64,000 bases of DNA from Hydractinia symbiolongicarpus. Taxonomy: Eukaryota > Cnidaria > Hydrozoa > Anthoathecata > Hydractiniidae. The stretch spans positions 10,292,001 through 10,356,000 of the forward strand of contig NC_079883.1 in assembly GCF_029227915.1 (NCBI RefSeq). Direction: 5' to 3'. The notes under the pieces were generated by a model. That model had not been told where the DNA came from. It saw only the letters and a list, made by a program, of their open reading frames with translations, and ran no database searches. Shown piece after piece: positions 1 to 5,804 of this stretch. Within the stretch, counting starts at the first letter, position 1. Every line of letters begins with the position of its first letter. A program made the translations under genes and the position numbers.

Positions 1-274
1 TTGTGGAGCATGTCACGTTACTGTAAAGCTTACAACTGTCACCGCATACGGATGGACGGCGACATAGTAAAAATCACGGCTGTTGATTTAGCCGTAGGAT
101 GGAGAGCGACTGTAGCAAGTGGATGGTAACTTACATGAATGCTAACAAAGGCGACGATACTAAGTGCGTGATATTACTTTCCAATATGTCTGCGTACATT
201 CCGTTTATCAACGCATTACGCCAGAACGTGCGCGCGCGTTACACAGTAGACCATGCAGCCGAAATGCGACAGTG
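1..274. other. spacer between U2 promoter and tRNA-Arg, no gene recognised
   Basis: This GC-richer spacer holds the end of the U2 upstream promoter (bases 1-6 are the remains of its GCTTGTGG core) and then sequence I cannot assign. Bases 226-239 are a 14-nt alternating purine-pyrimidine tract rich in CG, the type of sequence able to form Z-DNA. A short open frame starting at 99 runs through the tRNA and has no protein-like features; I treat it as chance. The equivalent full spacer in the next unit is 5805-6126. Confidence 0.6.
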
Positions 275-347
275 CGACCCTGCCAGGAGTCGAACCTGGA
301 ATCCCCTGATTCGTAGTCAGATGCCTTATCCATTGGGCCACAGGGCC
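275..347 (-). tRNA. trnR-ACG: tRNA-Arg (anticodon ACG)
   Basis: A 73-nt tRNA on the minus strand that decodes CGN arginine codons (A34 expected to become inosine). It folds fully: acceptor stem GGCCCTG with CAGGGTC including one G-U pair, D stem of three pairs plus a C-A mismatch, D loop AATGGATAA, five-pair anticodon stem with loop CTACGAA, T arm CCAGG-TTCGACT-CCTGG, discriminator G. No CCA is encoded, as expected in eukaryotes. The A and B boxes are the internal Pol III promoter. There is no run of four or more T close downstream; the first lies about 200 nt on (69-73 on the plus strand). It sits between U2 and H1 in every unit. Confidence 0.95.
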
Positions 348-755
348 ATGCTTATGACTTCGCCCCATCGTCATTTTGGCTTGCGCATTCGTTTTACTTA
401 CGACAGAATTCTTCGTGTTTGTAGCCATGAAAGAAAGGGACTTCTGTGAGTGAATTTTTTTACTGTGGTCTAATAAAAAAGTCGAAACGCAGTGCCCAAT
501 ATATGAATTGCTCCTAATAGCCGGAAACAGGCCGTGTCGATGATGTAGGCCGACATACGCAACGCAAACCAAAGAACGCTTTATGAAAATCCTAACACGA
601 GCGCGGAAGAAGCCCAAATTAACAGACTAGATGTAATGCTGAAGACCTCAAACTCCAGCAGCTTCTCTTGCAGACTATTGCGTCGTACTACAAATAAAAA
701 TTAACATGCTTTCGCATAGTCGCGGCACCCAAAACGGACATTATACGATGTACAG

Positions 756-762
756 AAACACA
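756..762 (+). promoter_or_regulatory. H1 box (AAACACA)
   Basis: The heptamer AAACACA matches the H1 box found upstream of animal H1 genes, which links H1 transcription to S phase. It lies 165 bp upstream of the H1 ATG, just before an E2F-like site, which is a sensible promoter position. Seen in all units read. Confidence 0.65.
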
Positions 763-770
763 CATTTCTG

Positions 771-780
771 TTTTCGCGCC
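771..780 (+). promoter_or_regulatory. E2F-like site upstream of H1
   Basis: TTTTCGCGCC fits the E2F/DP consensus TTTSSCGC. Together with the neighbouring H1 box it suggests G1/S control of H1. The match is by sequence only. Confidence 0.55.
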
Positions 781-926
781 AAATCAATTCCCGGGAGTGG
801 TACTTTTACGTCCGCATACTTCGCACCGTCTTAAATTATATCTCATTTACACGGTAATGTTTAGTATACTTCTACTGTGATAACAAGCATCGTTTATCGT
901 TGGATTGTTGTAAGAAAACATTAAAA

Positions 927-1478
927 ATGAGTGAAGCAGCTTCTCCAAAGAAAATCGCACCCAAGAAGAAACCTGCTGCAAAGAAGACAGCTGATCACCC
1001 TAAATATGTGGACATGATCAAGGCTGCTATCGCTACCCTAAAGGAACGCGGTGGTTCATCTCGCCAAGCTATTACAAAATATATTCATGCAAATTACAAA
1101 GTTGCTGAAAACTCAGATCATCATCTGAAAATGGCTCTTAAACGAGGAGTAACATCAGGCGATTTGATTCAAACTAAAGGCACTGGTGCTTCTGGATCAT
1201 TCAAGCTAGGTCAGGTAAAAAAAGAAAAACCTAAGAAAAAGGCCGCAGCAAAAAAGCCAACGGCAAAGAAGCCTACTGCAAAGAAAAGTACACCAAAAAA
1301 GAAGCCAGCAAAGAAGAGCACGCCAAAGAAAGCAGCAAAGAAGCCTGCCACAAAGAAAGCCTCGGCTAAGAAACCAGCAGCTAAGAAACCCACAAAGAAG
1401 CCTGTTGCTAAAAAACCTGCAGCAAAGAAGGTCAAAAAGACTCCCAAAAAGGCAGCAAAGAAGACCGCAAAAAAATAA
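927..1478 (+). CDS. H1: linker histone H1
   Basis: A 183-residue linker histone that binds linker DNA at the nucleosome entry/exit site and compacts chromatin in the nucleus. It has a short basic N-terminal tail (residues 1-22), a winged-helix globular domain (about 23-97, with the family signatures [11 protein letters not shown] and [12 protein letters not shown]) and a long C-terminal tail (98-183) made almost only of K, A, P, T and S in repeated AKKP and TPKK blocks, the typical Cdk-site-rich tail. The start is the ATG at 927 (MSEAASPKK); the frame stays open upstream from a TTG at 900, but those codons (DCCKK) do not look like H1. The gene has no intron and ends in a 3' stem-loop 32 nt after the stop. 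It converges with H3. Confidence 0.98.
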   Translation: MSEAASPKKIAPKKKPAAKKTADHPKYVDMIKAAIATLKERGGSSRQAITKYIHANYKVAENSDHHLKMALKRGVTSGDLIQTKGTGASGSFKLGQVKKEKPKKKAAAKKPTAKKPTAKKSTPKKKPAKKSTPKKAAKKPATKKASAKKPAAKKPTKKPVAKKPAAKKVKKTPKKAAKKTAKK

Positions 1479-1510
1479 TTTGTGTGTATCTGGCTATTAC
1501 ATTAACAAAC

Positions 1511-1526
1511 GGCTATTTTTATAGCC
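1511..1526 (+). promoter_or_regulatory. H1 histone mRNA 3' stem-loop
   Basis: GGCTAT-TTTT-ATAGCC is a 6-bp stem with a 4-nt loop, the site bound by SLBP for cleavage and translation of non-polyadenylated histone mRNA. It differs from the common animal form GGCTCT-TTTC-AGAGCC at the fifth stem pair and the last loop base. An A-rich element ending in CATT (1544-1547) follows 17 nt after the stem and is the likely histone downstream element for U7. Confidence 0.93.
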
Positions 1527-1703
1527 ACACATTTACAAAAAAACATTATCTTGGTACAAAGTTAAACTTGTTTAAGTCACTTAAACAGTTAAAAAAGAGT
1601 AAATTTAAGATTAGATTCCCTAAGTTTAAGTATTTTCGTTTTTAAATTTCTTATTTTCTTGCTTTTACTTTTCTTGCCCTTCATATTTTTAACATTGTCA
1701 AAC

Positions 1704-1740
1704 TTTATGTAGCATAAAATTTTTATGTAGCATAAAATTT
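1704..1740. repeat. 18-bp tandem direct repeat
   Basis: The segment beginning TTTATGTAGCATAAAATT occurs twice back to back (1704-1721 and 1722-1739). It lies between the converging H1 and H3 genes and is kept in every unit. Unit 11 has one A to C change in the second copy (58204). No function is evident. Confidence 0.85.
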
Positions 1741-1802
1741 AAACAGAAAGCAGGACAAAGTTTGATATAAAAAGCTAGCCGTAATATTTTTTATGGATGT
1801 GT

Positions 1803-1818
1803 GGCTATAAAAATAGCC
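1803..1818 (-). promoter_or_regulatory. H3 histone mRNA 3' stem-loop
   Basis: On the minus strand this is GGCTAT-TTTT-ATAGCC, identical to the H1, H4 and H2A stem-loops, 21 nt after the H3 stop codon. The downstream element is AAAAAATATT, ending 20 nt beyond the stem; it has TATT where the other four genes have CATT. Confidence 0.93.
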
Positions 1819-1839
1819 GTTTTTTGTTTGGTAAGATGC

Positions 1840-2253
<414 letters not shown>

Positions 2254-2304
2254 TTAAGAAGTCGATGTAGTACGGATACACAAGACGGTCTAAAATGCAC
2301 TATC

Positions 2305-2312
2305 GCGCCAAA
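2305..2312 (-). promoter_or_regulatory. E2F-like site upstream of H3
   Basis: On the minus strand the bases read TTTGGCGC, a full match to the E2F consensus, 55 bp upstream of the H3 ATG. An S-phase role is inferred from sequence and context. Confidence 0.55.
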
Positions 2313-2362
2313 GTTTTATTTCTCATATTGATTGACAGCTAAGGTTCAAAACAAACCATTTG

Positions 2363-2367
2363 ATTGG
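2363..2367 (-). promoter_or_regulatory. CCAAT box for H3 (proximal)
   Basis: CCAAT on the H3 strand, about 113 bp upstream of the H3 ATG, a usual place for NF-Y binding in histone promoters. Confidence 0.6.
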
Positions 2368-2387
2368 TGCTAAGAAAGTAATTTCTG

Positions 2388-2392
2388 ATTGG
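2388..2392 (-). promoter_or_regulatory. CCAAT box for H3 (distal)
   Basis: A second CCAAT on the H3 strand, 25 bp beyond the first. Paired CCAAT boxes about two to three helical turns apart are common in S-phase promoters. Confidence 0.6.
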
Positions 2393-2481
2393 CTGCATAA
2401 TGACATTACGCTCATTACTTTAACATTTTTATAAAATCTGTGTTTTTTGGCTACGGGAAAACGGCTGTATCTTCTGATACA

Positions 2482-2493
2482 CAAAAGCTTTTG
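2482..2493. repeat. 12-bp perfect palindrome in H3/H4 promoter
   Basis: CAAAAGCTTTTG reads the same on both strands. It directly follows a small hairpin (TGTATC-TTCT-GATACA, 2466-2481) near the centre of the divergent region. Function is unknown. Confidence 0.7.
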
Positions 2494-2617
2494 ACTTTTT
2501 TTTTTTTTAGTAAGTAGCAGAAGGTTTGGCGAATTCCAACGATGCCAAATTTATTGCCTTACTGAAACATTAAGACCACGAATTTTTAAAAAAACTACAG
2601 TTTTACTTAAAAAAATG

Positions 2618-2642
2618 TACAAAATGTTCGGAACATTTTGTA
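2618..2642. repeat. 25-bp inverted repeat in H3/H4 promoter
   Basis: Two perfect 12-bp arms, TACAAAATGTTC and GAACATTTTGTA, flank a single G at 2630. It lies 135 bp upstream of the H4 ATG and next to the H4 CCAAT box, so a dimeric factor binding site is a reasonable guess. Confidence 0.8.
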
Positions 2643-2655
2643 ATGACGCAACTCT

Positions 2656-2660
2656 ATTGG
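2656..2660 (-). promoter_or_regulatory. CCAAT box (inverted) upstream of H4
   Basis: ATTGG on the plus strand, about 117 bp upstream of the H4 start and 14 bp after the 25-bp inverted repeat. Confidence 0.5.
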
Positions 2661-2704
2661 TTAATTAGGGTGTTTCCACGAGCAGTAGGTAATTTTATGG
2701 CCTC

Positions 2705-2712
2705 TTTTTAAA
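2705..2712 (+). promoter_or_regulatory. TATA-like element of H4
   Basis: TTTTTAAA lies 65-72 bp upstream of the H4 ATG. That would put the transcription start near 2735 and give a leader of about 40 nt, usual for animal H4. Confidence 0.5.
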
Positions 2713-2731
2713 GCTGTCTGAATTCTGTTAA

Positions 2732-3088
<357 letters not shown>

Positions 3089-3112
3089 GCGTTGTCATTG
3101 CTCAACAAAAAC

Positions 3113-3128
3113 GGCTATTTTTATAGCC
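3113..3128 (+). promoter_or_regulatory. H4 histone mRNA 3' stem-loop
   Basis: GGCTAT-TTTT-ATAGCC. The A-rich downstream element ends in CATT (3144-3147), 2 nt closer to the stem than in H1, H2A and H2B. This stem-loop is absent from the short-unit H4 at 37890. Confidence 0.93.
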
Positions 3129-3220
3129 ACAAATCTTTTAAAACATTACTTTGTGCACGCTTCCAAATTACACAATGTGTAAAGTCTTGTCACAGTTACA
3201 TTTATTGCTATACGATACTA

Positions 3221-3234
3221 TGTCATATATGACA
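3221..3234. repeat. 14-bp perfect palindrome
   Basis: TGTCATATATGACA is a perfect palindrome about 100 bp after the H4 stem-loop. It is present in all units that keep this spacer. No function is evident. Confidence 0.7.
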
Positions 3235-3331
3235 CAAAAAAAATTTAGAAATACTTTGTAGGGTTAATTTGCCTGGGAGTGTTTCCGTGAAAAGCTGGGT
3301 TAAGTTAAATGTAAGCAATAACATGGATCAA

Positions 3332-3356
3332 TGTACTTGTCTTTTCTGCAAGTACA
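3332..3356. repeat. hairpin with 8-bp stem between H4 and H2B
   Basis: TGTACTTG and CAAGTACA arms enclose a 9-nt loop (3340-3348). It sits mid-way between two converging genes, so a role in ending transcription is possible but unproven. Confidence 0.6.
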
Positions 3357-3509
3357 GCTAATAATACGTATGAAAAGTGAAGCTAATCCACACACACATG
3401 GGGAAGTATTTTAAATGTAGGCTAGTGTTCTTAAGCACATTATTTAGAAGTTTTATTAACTTCGGTTAACTTGTAGTGACGCCAAGTAAATGTTTTTTTA
3501 AAGATGTGT

Positions 3510-3525
3510 GGTCTTAAAAAAGACC
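3510..3525 (-). promoter_or_regulatory. H2B histone mRNA 3' stem-loop (variant)
   Basis: On the minus strand GGTCTT-TTTT-AAGACC. The stem differs from the GGCTAT form of the other four genes at three pairs but keeps the GG/CC base and the TTTT loop. The downstream element ending in CATT has the same 17-nt spacing from the stem as in H1 and H2A. Confidence 0.92.
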
Positions 3526-3548
3526 GTTTGTGTTTGGTAGACGTTGGT

Positions 3549-3953
3549 TTACTTGCTGCTTGTGTATTTTGTGACGGCTTTTGTTCCTTCACTGACTGCG
3601 TGTTTTGCAAGTTCTCCAGGCAAGAGAAGACGTACTGCGGTTTGAATTTCACGAGAAGAGATGGTCGACTTTTTGTTTTGAAGAGCCAAACGCGAAGCTT
3701 CGGAAGCAATGCGCTCAAAGATGTCGTTGACAAATGAGTTCATGATGCTCATAGCTTTGCTTGAAACTCCGACATCTGGGTGAACTTGTTTCAAAACATT
3801 GTAGATGTAAATAGCATAACTTTCCTTTCTCTTTCTCTTGCGTTTCTTTTCACCAGTTCCACCAATCTTTCCTCCTTTTTTGCCGGCTCTTTTTTCACCT
3901 TTCTTGGCTACTTTAGGTGCCTGTTTTCCTCCTTTAGCTGCTGCGTCAGACAT
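3549..3953 (-). CDS. H2B: histone H2B
   Basis: A 134-codon core histone that dimerises with H2A. It has a Lys-rich N-terminal tail (residues 1-43) with a run KKRKRKRK, then the histone fold and the C-terminal AVTKYTSSK, where K129 matches the conserved ubiquitylated Lys (human K120). Residues 91-92 are Leu-Gln where most animals have His-Tyr in the RLAHYNK motif, and residue 52 is Asn where Lys is usual. The tail is somewhat long compared with the 122-126 residues typical of many animals. It is divergent from H2A and convergent with H4. Confidence 0.99.
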   Translation of the reverse strand: MSDAAAKGGKQAPKVAKKGEKRAGKKGGKIGGTGEKKRKRKRKESYAIYIYNVLKQVHPDVGVSSKAMSIMNSFVNDIFERIASEASRLALQNKKSTISSREIQTAVRLLLPGELAKHAVSEGTKAVTKYTSSK

Positions 3954-4015
3954 GGTTAAAAATTTTTGCTACTTAACTTGTAAATAAGCATTAAACTGCA
4001 AGTCAAAACTTTTTG

Positions 4016-4021
4016 TTTATA
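4016..4021 (-). promoter_or_regulatory. TATA box of H2B
   Basis: TATAAA on the minus strand, 63-68 bp upstream of the H2B ATG, which would give a leader of about 30-40 nt. Confidence 0.65.
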
Positions 4022-4031
4022 AGTAAAAAAA

Positions 4032-4051
4032 TCGGATCGAATTCGATCCGA
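4032..4051. repeat. 20-bp perfect palindrome in H2B/H2A promoter
   Basis: The core CGGATCGAATTCGATCCG extends to a 20-bp perfect palindrome. It lies 11 bp from the H2B TATA box, and a partial copy (TTCGATCC) occurs near 4133. A half-site GGATCGAA in both directions suggests a dimeric DNA-binding factor acting on both genes. Confidence 0.85.
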
Positions 4052-4071
4052 AAACGCCGATACGCAATTTA

Positions 4072-4076
4072 ATTGG
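4072..4076 (-). promoter_or_regulatory. CCAAT box, H2B side
   Basis: ATTGG on the plus strand in the context AATTGGTTAA, about 119 bp upstream of the H2B start. Confidence 0.55.
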
Positions 4077-4112
4077 TTAAAAAAAAAATCTTTTGTTTAA
4101 TACTTAATTATG

Positions 4113-4117
4113 ATTGG
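4113..4117 (-). promoter_or_regulatory. CCAAT box, H2A side
   Basis: A second ATTGG, with flanks like the first (GATTGGTTAA) and 41 bp away, about 120 bp upstream of the H2A start. It could serve either gene. Confidence 0.55.
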
Positions 4118-4237
4118 TTAAAAAAACATGATTTCGATCCTATTTTTATGATGAAAAAACGAGTAAAGTTTATTTCGTTAACACTTACGTTAAATATTCG
4201 TACGTTTTTGTATTAACTTACAAATCAAATCGCAGTT

Positions 4238-4618
4238 ATGTCTGGACGTGGAAAAGGTGGAAAAGCTAAGGCTAAAGCCAAGACAAGATCCTCAAGAGCT
4301 GGACTTCAATTTCCAGTCGGTAGAGTGCATAGATTCCTTCGTAGAGGGCACTATGCTAACCGAATTGGATCTGGAGCACCAGTTTACTTAGCAGCCGTCT
4401 TGGAATATTTATCTGCTGAGATATTGGAGTTGGCTGGTAACGCAGCAAGAGACAACAAAAAAGCTAGGATTATTCCAAGACATTTACAATTGGCTGTTCG
4501 TAATGATGAAGAATTAAACAAACTTTTGAGCGGTGTAACCATTGCAGCTGGTGGTGTTTTGCCAAACATTCAAGCTGTCTTACTCCCAAAGAAGAACGAC
4601 AAAGGACAGAAGAAGTAA
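4238..4618 (+). CDS. H2A: histone H2A (canonical)
   Basis: A 126-codon core histone that dimerises with H2B. It opens with the conserved SGRGKGGK tail, followed by the AGLQFPVGR motif and the acidic-patch region ([19 protein letters not shown] ... NDEELNKLL). The C-terminus [12 protein letters not shown] has a Lys-rich tail but no SQ(E/D)Y motif, so this is not H2A.X, and it lacks H2A.Z or macroH2A features. The start matches the family N-terminus exactly. There is no intron, and a 3' stem-loop follows 22 nt after the stop. The protein is identical in every copy in the window. Confidence 0.99.
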   Translation: MSGRGKGGKAKAKAKTRSSRAGLQFPVGRVHRFLRRGHYANRIGSGAPVYLAAVLEYLSAEILELAGNAARDNKKARIIPRHLQLAVRNDEELNKLLSGVTIAAGGVLPNIQAVLLPKKNDKGQKK

Positions 4619-4640
4619 ACCGCTACACTCAGAAAACAAC

Positions 4641-4656
4641 GGCTATTTTTATAGCC
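4641..4656 (+). promoter_or_regulatory. H2A histone mRNA 3' stem-loop
   Basis: GGCTAT-TTTT-ATAGCC followed by ACACATCTTTAAAAAAACAT and a final T; the CATT (4674-4677) is 17 nt past the stem. The element is almost base-for-base the same as the one after H2B. Confidence 0.93.
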
Positions 4657-4815
4657 ACACATCTTTAAAAAAACATTGTTTTTTTCACAAAACTATAACC
4701 TTAAAGTCTAATAGATAATCCATGCATACGCCTTGTCCTAAGTAACTCAAAGAAATTAAATAAAAAAATTTGATCACAACGTCAAAATAAATTGCACGTA
4801 TTTGCACCTACTAAT

Positions 4816-4935
4816 GTCTACGGCCATACCACGATGAACACACCCGTTCTCGTCTGATCACGGAAGTTAAGCATCGTCGGGCCGGGATAGTACTTGGATG
4901 GGGGACCGCCTGGGAACTCCCGGTGTCGTAGGCTT
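4816..4935 (+). rRNA. 5S: 5S ribosomal RNA
   Basis: A 120-nt 5S rRNA gene, part of the large ribosomal subunit. It starts GTCTACGGCCATACCAC and ends GTCGTAGGC plus T residues; these ends pair as helix I (G7 with C112, and so on). Conserved blocks include CTCGTCTGATCACGGAAGTTAAGC (A box region), GGATAGTACTTGGATGGG and GACCGCCTGGGAA (C box), which form the internal Pol III promoter bound by TFIIIA. A TTTT terminator follows at once. It lies 197 bp after H2A on the same strand and faces U1. Confidence 0.97.
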
Positions 4936-4937
4936 TT
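4934..4937 (+). terminator. Pol III terminator of 5S rRNA
   Basis: TTTT directly at the 3' end of the mature 5S sequence, followed by a second TTTT after CA (4940-4943), a usual Pol III stop with backup. Confidence 0.85.
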
Positions 4938-5263
4938 CATTTTCATTTGCTGTGATATATTTCTTGTTATAACAATTAAGGAACGTGGCGGTTGTTGAAA
5001 GTGTTTCCTATGACATTTTCCTACGACATTTTCAGGTGATAGTACGAGAAAAAAGAGCTTTCAAATGCATACAAACTCGATCTATTGCCGATCATCCAAT
5101 AACCCTGACGGAATGGCAAATAAAATAAAATTCCGCCGCCTTCCGAGGACTTATATCGCAATCACGTTTCGTAACAGCCAAGCGAGGTTTTACCTTAGCG
5201 TTTAAGTCACCACCGACATTTGGCCGCGCAACTTTTCTAAGCTCATTCATTTTGACTTAAGGA
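4936..5263. other. spacer between 5S rRNA and U1, no gene recognised
   Basis: A 328-bp spacer between the 5S 3' end and the U1 3' end. It holds the 5S terminator, the U1 3' box (5241-5256) and CGGAAT/ATTCCG arms around an AT-rich loop (near 5110-5136). The loop sequence AAATAAAATAAAAT is the place where the short unit joins to H4. I see no gene. Confidence 0.65.
5241..5256 (-). promoter_or_regulatory. U1 3' box
   Basis: GTCAAAATGAATGAGC on the minus strand, 7 nt after the U1 3' end, resembles the metazoan snRNA 3' box (GTTTN0-3AAARNNAGA) read by the Integrator complex. Confidence 0.6.
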
Positions 5264-5427
5264 GGGGGCGAGCGCGGACGCAGGCCCCCACTACCAGAAA
5301 TTGTACGGTCGAGTTACTGACGTTTGCAGTAATCGCAGAGGTCAGCCCAAGCGTAGTGCAATGCAAGAGCCTCACTCTGGAAGAAAACCCTCATTGATCA
5401 GTCTTTACTTCCCCGTCAGGTAAGTAT
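5264..5427 (-). ncRNA. U1: U1 spliceosomal snRNA
   Basis: A 164-nt U1 snRNA on the minus strand, the same length as the human RNA. The 5' end ATACTTACCTG is the invariant sequence that pairs with 5' splice sites. The stem-loop I loop contains GATCA (U1-70K site, the rest of the motif diverged), stem-loop II carries ATTGCAC (U1A site), the Sm site AATTTCTGG is at 5294-5302, and stem-loop IV is closed by GGGGGC with GCCCCC. A PSE-like element lies 44-57 bp upstream. It is transcribed by Pol II in the same direction as U2, 190 bp after the U2 3' end. Confidence 0.96.
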
Positions 5428-5470
5428 GAGTTGGAACTGCACCGTAGCATGAGGGTACCCTTCAAAGTTT

Positions 5471-5484
5471 GTTAATGCTTGTGG
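5471..5484 (-). promoter_or_regulatory. U1 proximal sequence element (PSE-like)
   Basis: CCACAAGCATTAAC on the minus strand at -44 to -57 from the U1 start. It matches the element at the same distance upstream of U2 at 11 of 14 positions, including an unbroken CCACAAGC, so it is probably the SNAPc binding site. Confidence 0.7.
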
Positions 5485-5594
5485 CTTGAGTGTGTTATAA
5501 ACTGCCGTGTCGCGGGGCATAGGCTGTATTCTCCCCCAGTGTACGCGTTTTGTTCCCGCCGTAGACTATGCAGAGTGCCGTCGGAAAGAGGACT

Positions 5595-5613
5595 GCTATT
5601 ATTCTTTTATTGC
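5595..5613 (-). promoter_or_regulatory. U2 3' box
   Basis: GCAATAAAAGAATAATAGC on the minus strand, 4 nt after the predicted U2 3' end, resembles the snRNA 3' box and shares AAAA-GAAT with the element after U1. Confidence 0.55.
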
Positions 5614-5617
5614 TTAT

Positions 5618-5804
5618 GTGGGCCGCCATCGGTAATAGTGCAACACCAAGGCAACCCGTGGTCACGGCGTGAATGAATCCACCTCCATGACCCAAGGCCA
5701 AAAATCAGATTAATATACTGACCATTCAGAGAATGGCCTACCAGATATTAAACTGATAAGAACAGATACTACACTTGATCTTAGCCATTAGGCCGAGAAG
5801 CGAT
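5618..5804 (-). ncRNA. U2: U2 spliceosomal snRNA
   Basis: A U2 snRNA of about 187 nt on the minus strand. It starts ATCGCTTCTCGGCC, as in all animals, and carries GTAGTA at nt 33-38, which pairs with the intron branch site. Stem-loop II and the TATATTAAT block follow, then the Sm site GATTTTTGG (5698-5706), stem-loop III and stem-loop IV with a TTGCAC loop near the U2B'' site. The 3' end is set by the end of stem-loop IV and by comparison with known lengths; it may be off by a few nt. A PSE-like element lies 41-54 bp upstream. Confidence 0.96.

Larger units (their letters stand above)
348..926. other. spacer between tRNA-Arg and H1, with the H1 promoter
   Basis: A 579-bp spacer. The right third is the H1 promoter: an H1 box (756-762), an E2F-like site (771-780), a TATA-like stretch TAAATTATA (832-840) and the 5' leader. 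The left two thirds (348-750) hold no gene I recognise. I looked for U4, U5, U6, U7 and spliced-leader RNA signatures and a second tRNA and found none. AATTTTTTTAC near 454-464 resembles an Sm site, but no flanking hairpins or promoter support it. Confidence 0.6.
1479..1839. other. convergent spacer between H1 and H3
   Basis: A 361-bp AT-rich spacer between the 3' ends of H1 (+) and H3 (-). It holds one 3' stem-loop for each gene (1511-1526 and 1803-1818), their A-rich downstream elements, and an 18-bp direct repeat (1704-1740). Nothing else is recognisable. Confidence 0.8.
3089..3548. other. convergent spacer between H4 and H2B
   Basis: A 460-bp spacer between two gene 3' ends. Beyond the H4 stem-loop (3113-3128) and the H2B stem-loop (3510-3525) it holds a 14-bp palindrome (3221-3234) and an 8-bp-stem hairpin (3332-3356). 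No gene is recognised. Frames that cross the H2B 3' end are shadows of H2B. Confidence 0.75.
3954..4237. promoter_or_regulatory. bidirectional H2B/H2A promoter region
   Basis: A 284-bp AT-rich divergent promoter region with a TATA box for H2B (4016-4021), a 20-bp palindrome (4032-4051) and two CCAAT boxes in the H2B sense (4072-4076, 4113-4117). I see no clear TATA box for H2A. An A run at about 4078-4088 is 10 bases in most units and 9 in unit 8. Confidence 0.85.

Noticed and set aside
99-449. 116-codon open frame on the plus strand, and 133 codons on the minus strand at 216-617, in every unit
   Set aside because: Both run straight through the tRNA gene, have no protein-like features, and their repetition only reflects the array.
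450-470. Possible Sm site (AATTTTTTTAC) suggesting another snRNA such as U7, U5 or spliced leader
   Set aside because: No flanking hairpin, no PSE-like element upstream, and no match to known snRNA cores.
900-926. N-terminal extension of H1 starting at TTG (DCCKKTLK)
   Set aside because: Not ATG, and the residues do not resemble H1; the ATG at 927 gives a normal H1 N-terminus.
1211-1447. Phe/Ala-rich hydrophobic open frame antisense to the H1 tail
   Set aside because: Complement of the Lys-Ala-rich codons of H1; a pure shadow.
5479-5701. Open frames of 65-68 codons on both strands at the U2 gene
   Set aside because: They overlap the U2 snRNA 3' half and the U1-U2 spacer; RNA identity is clear.
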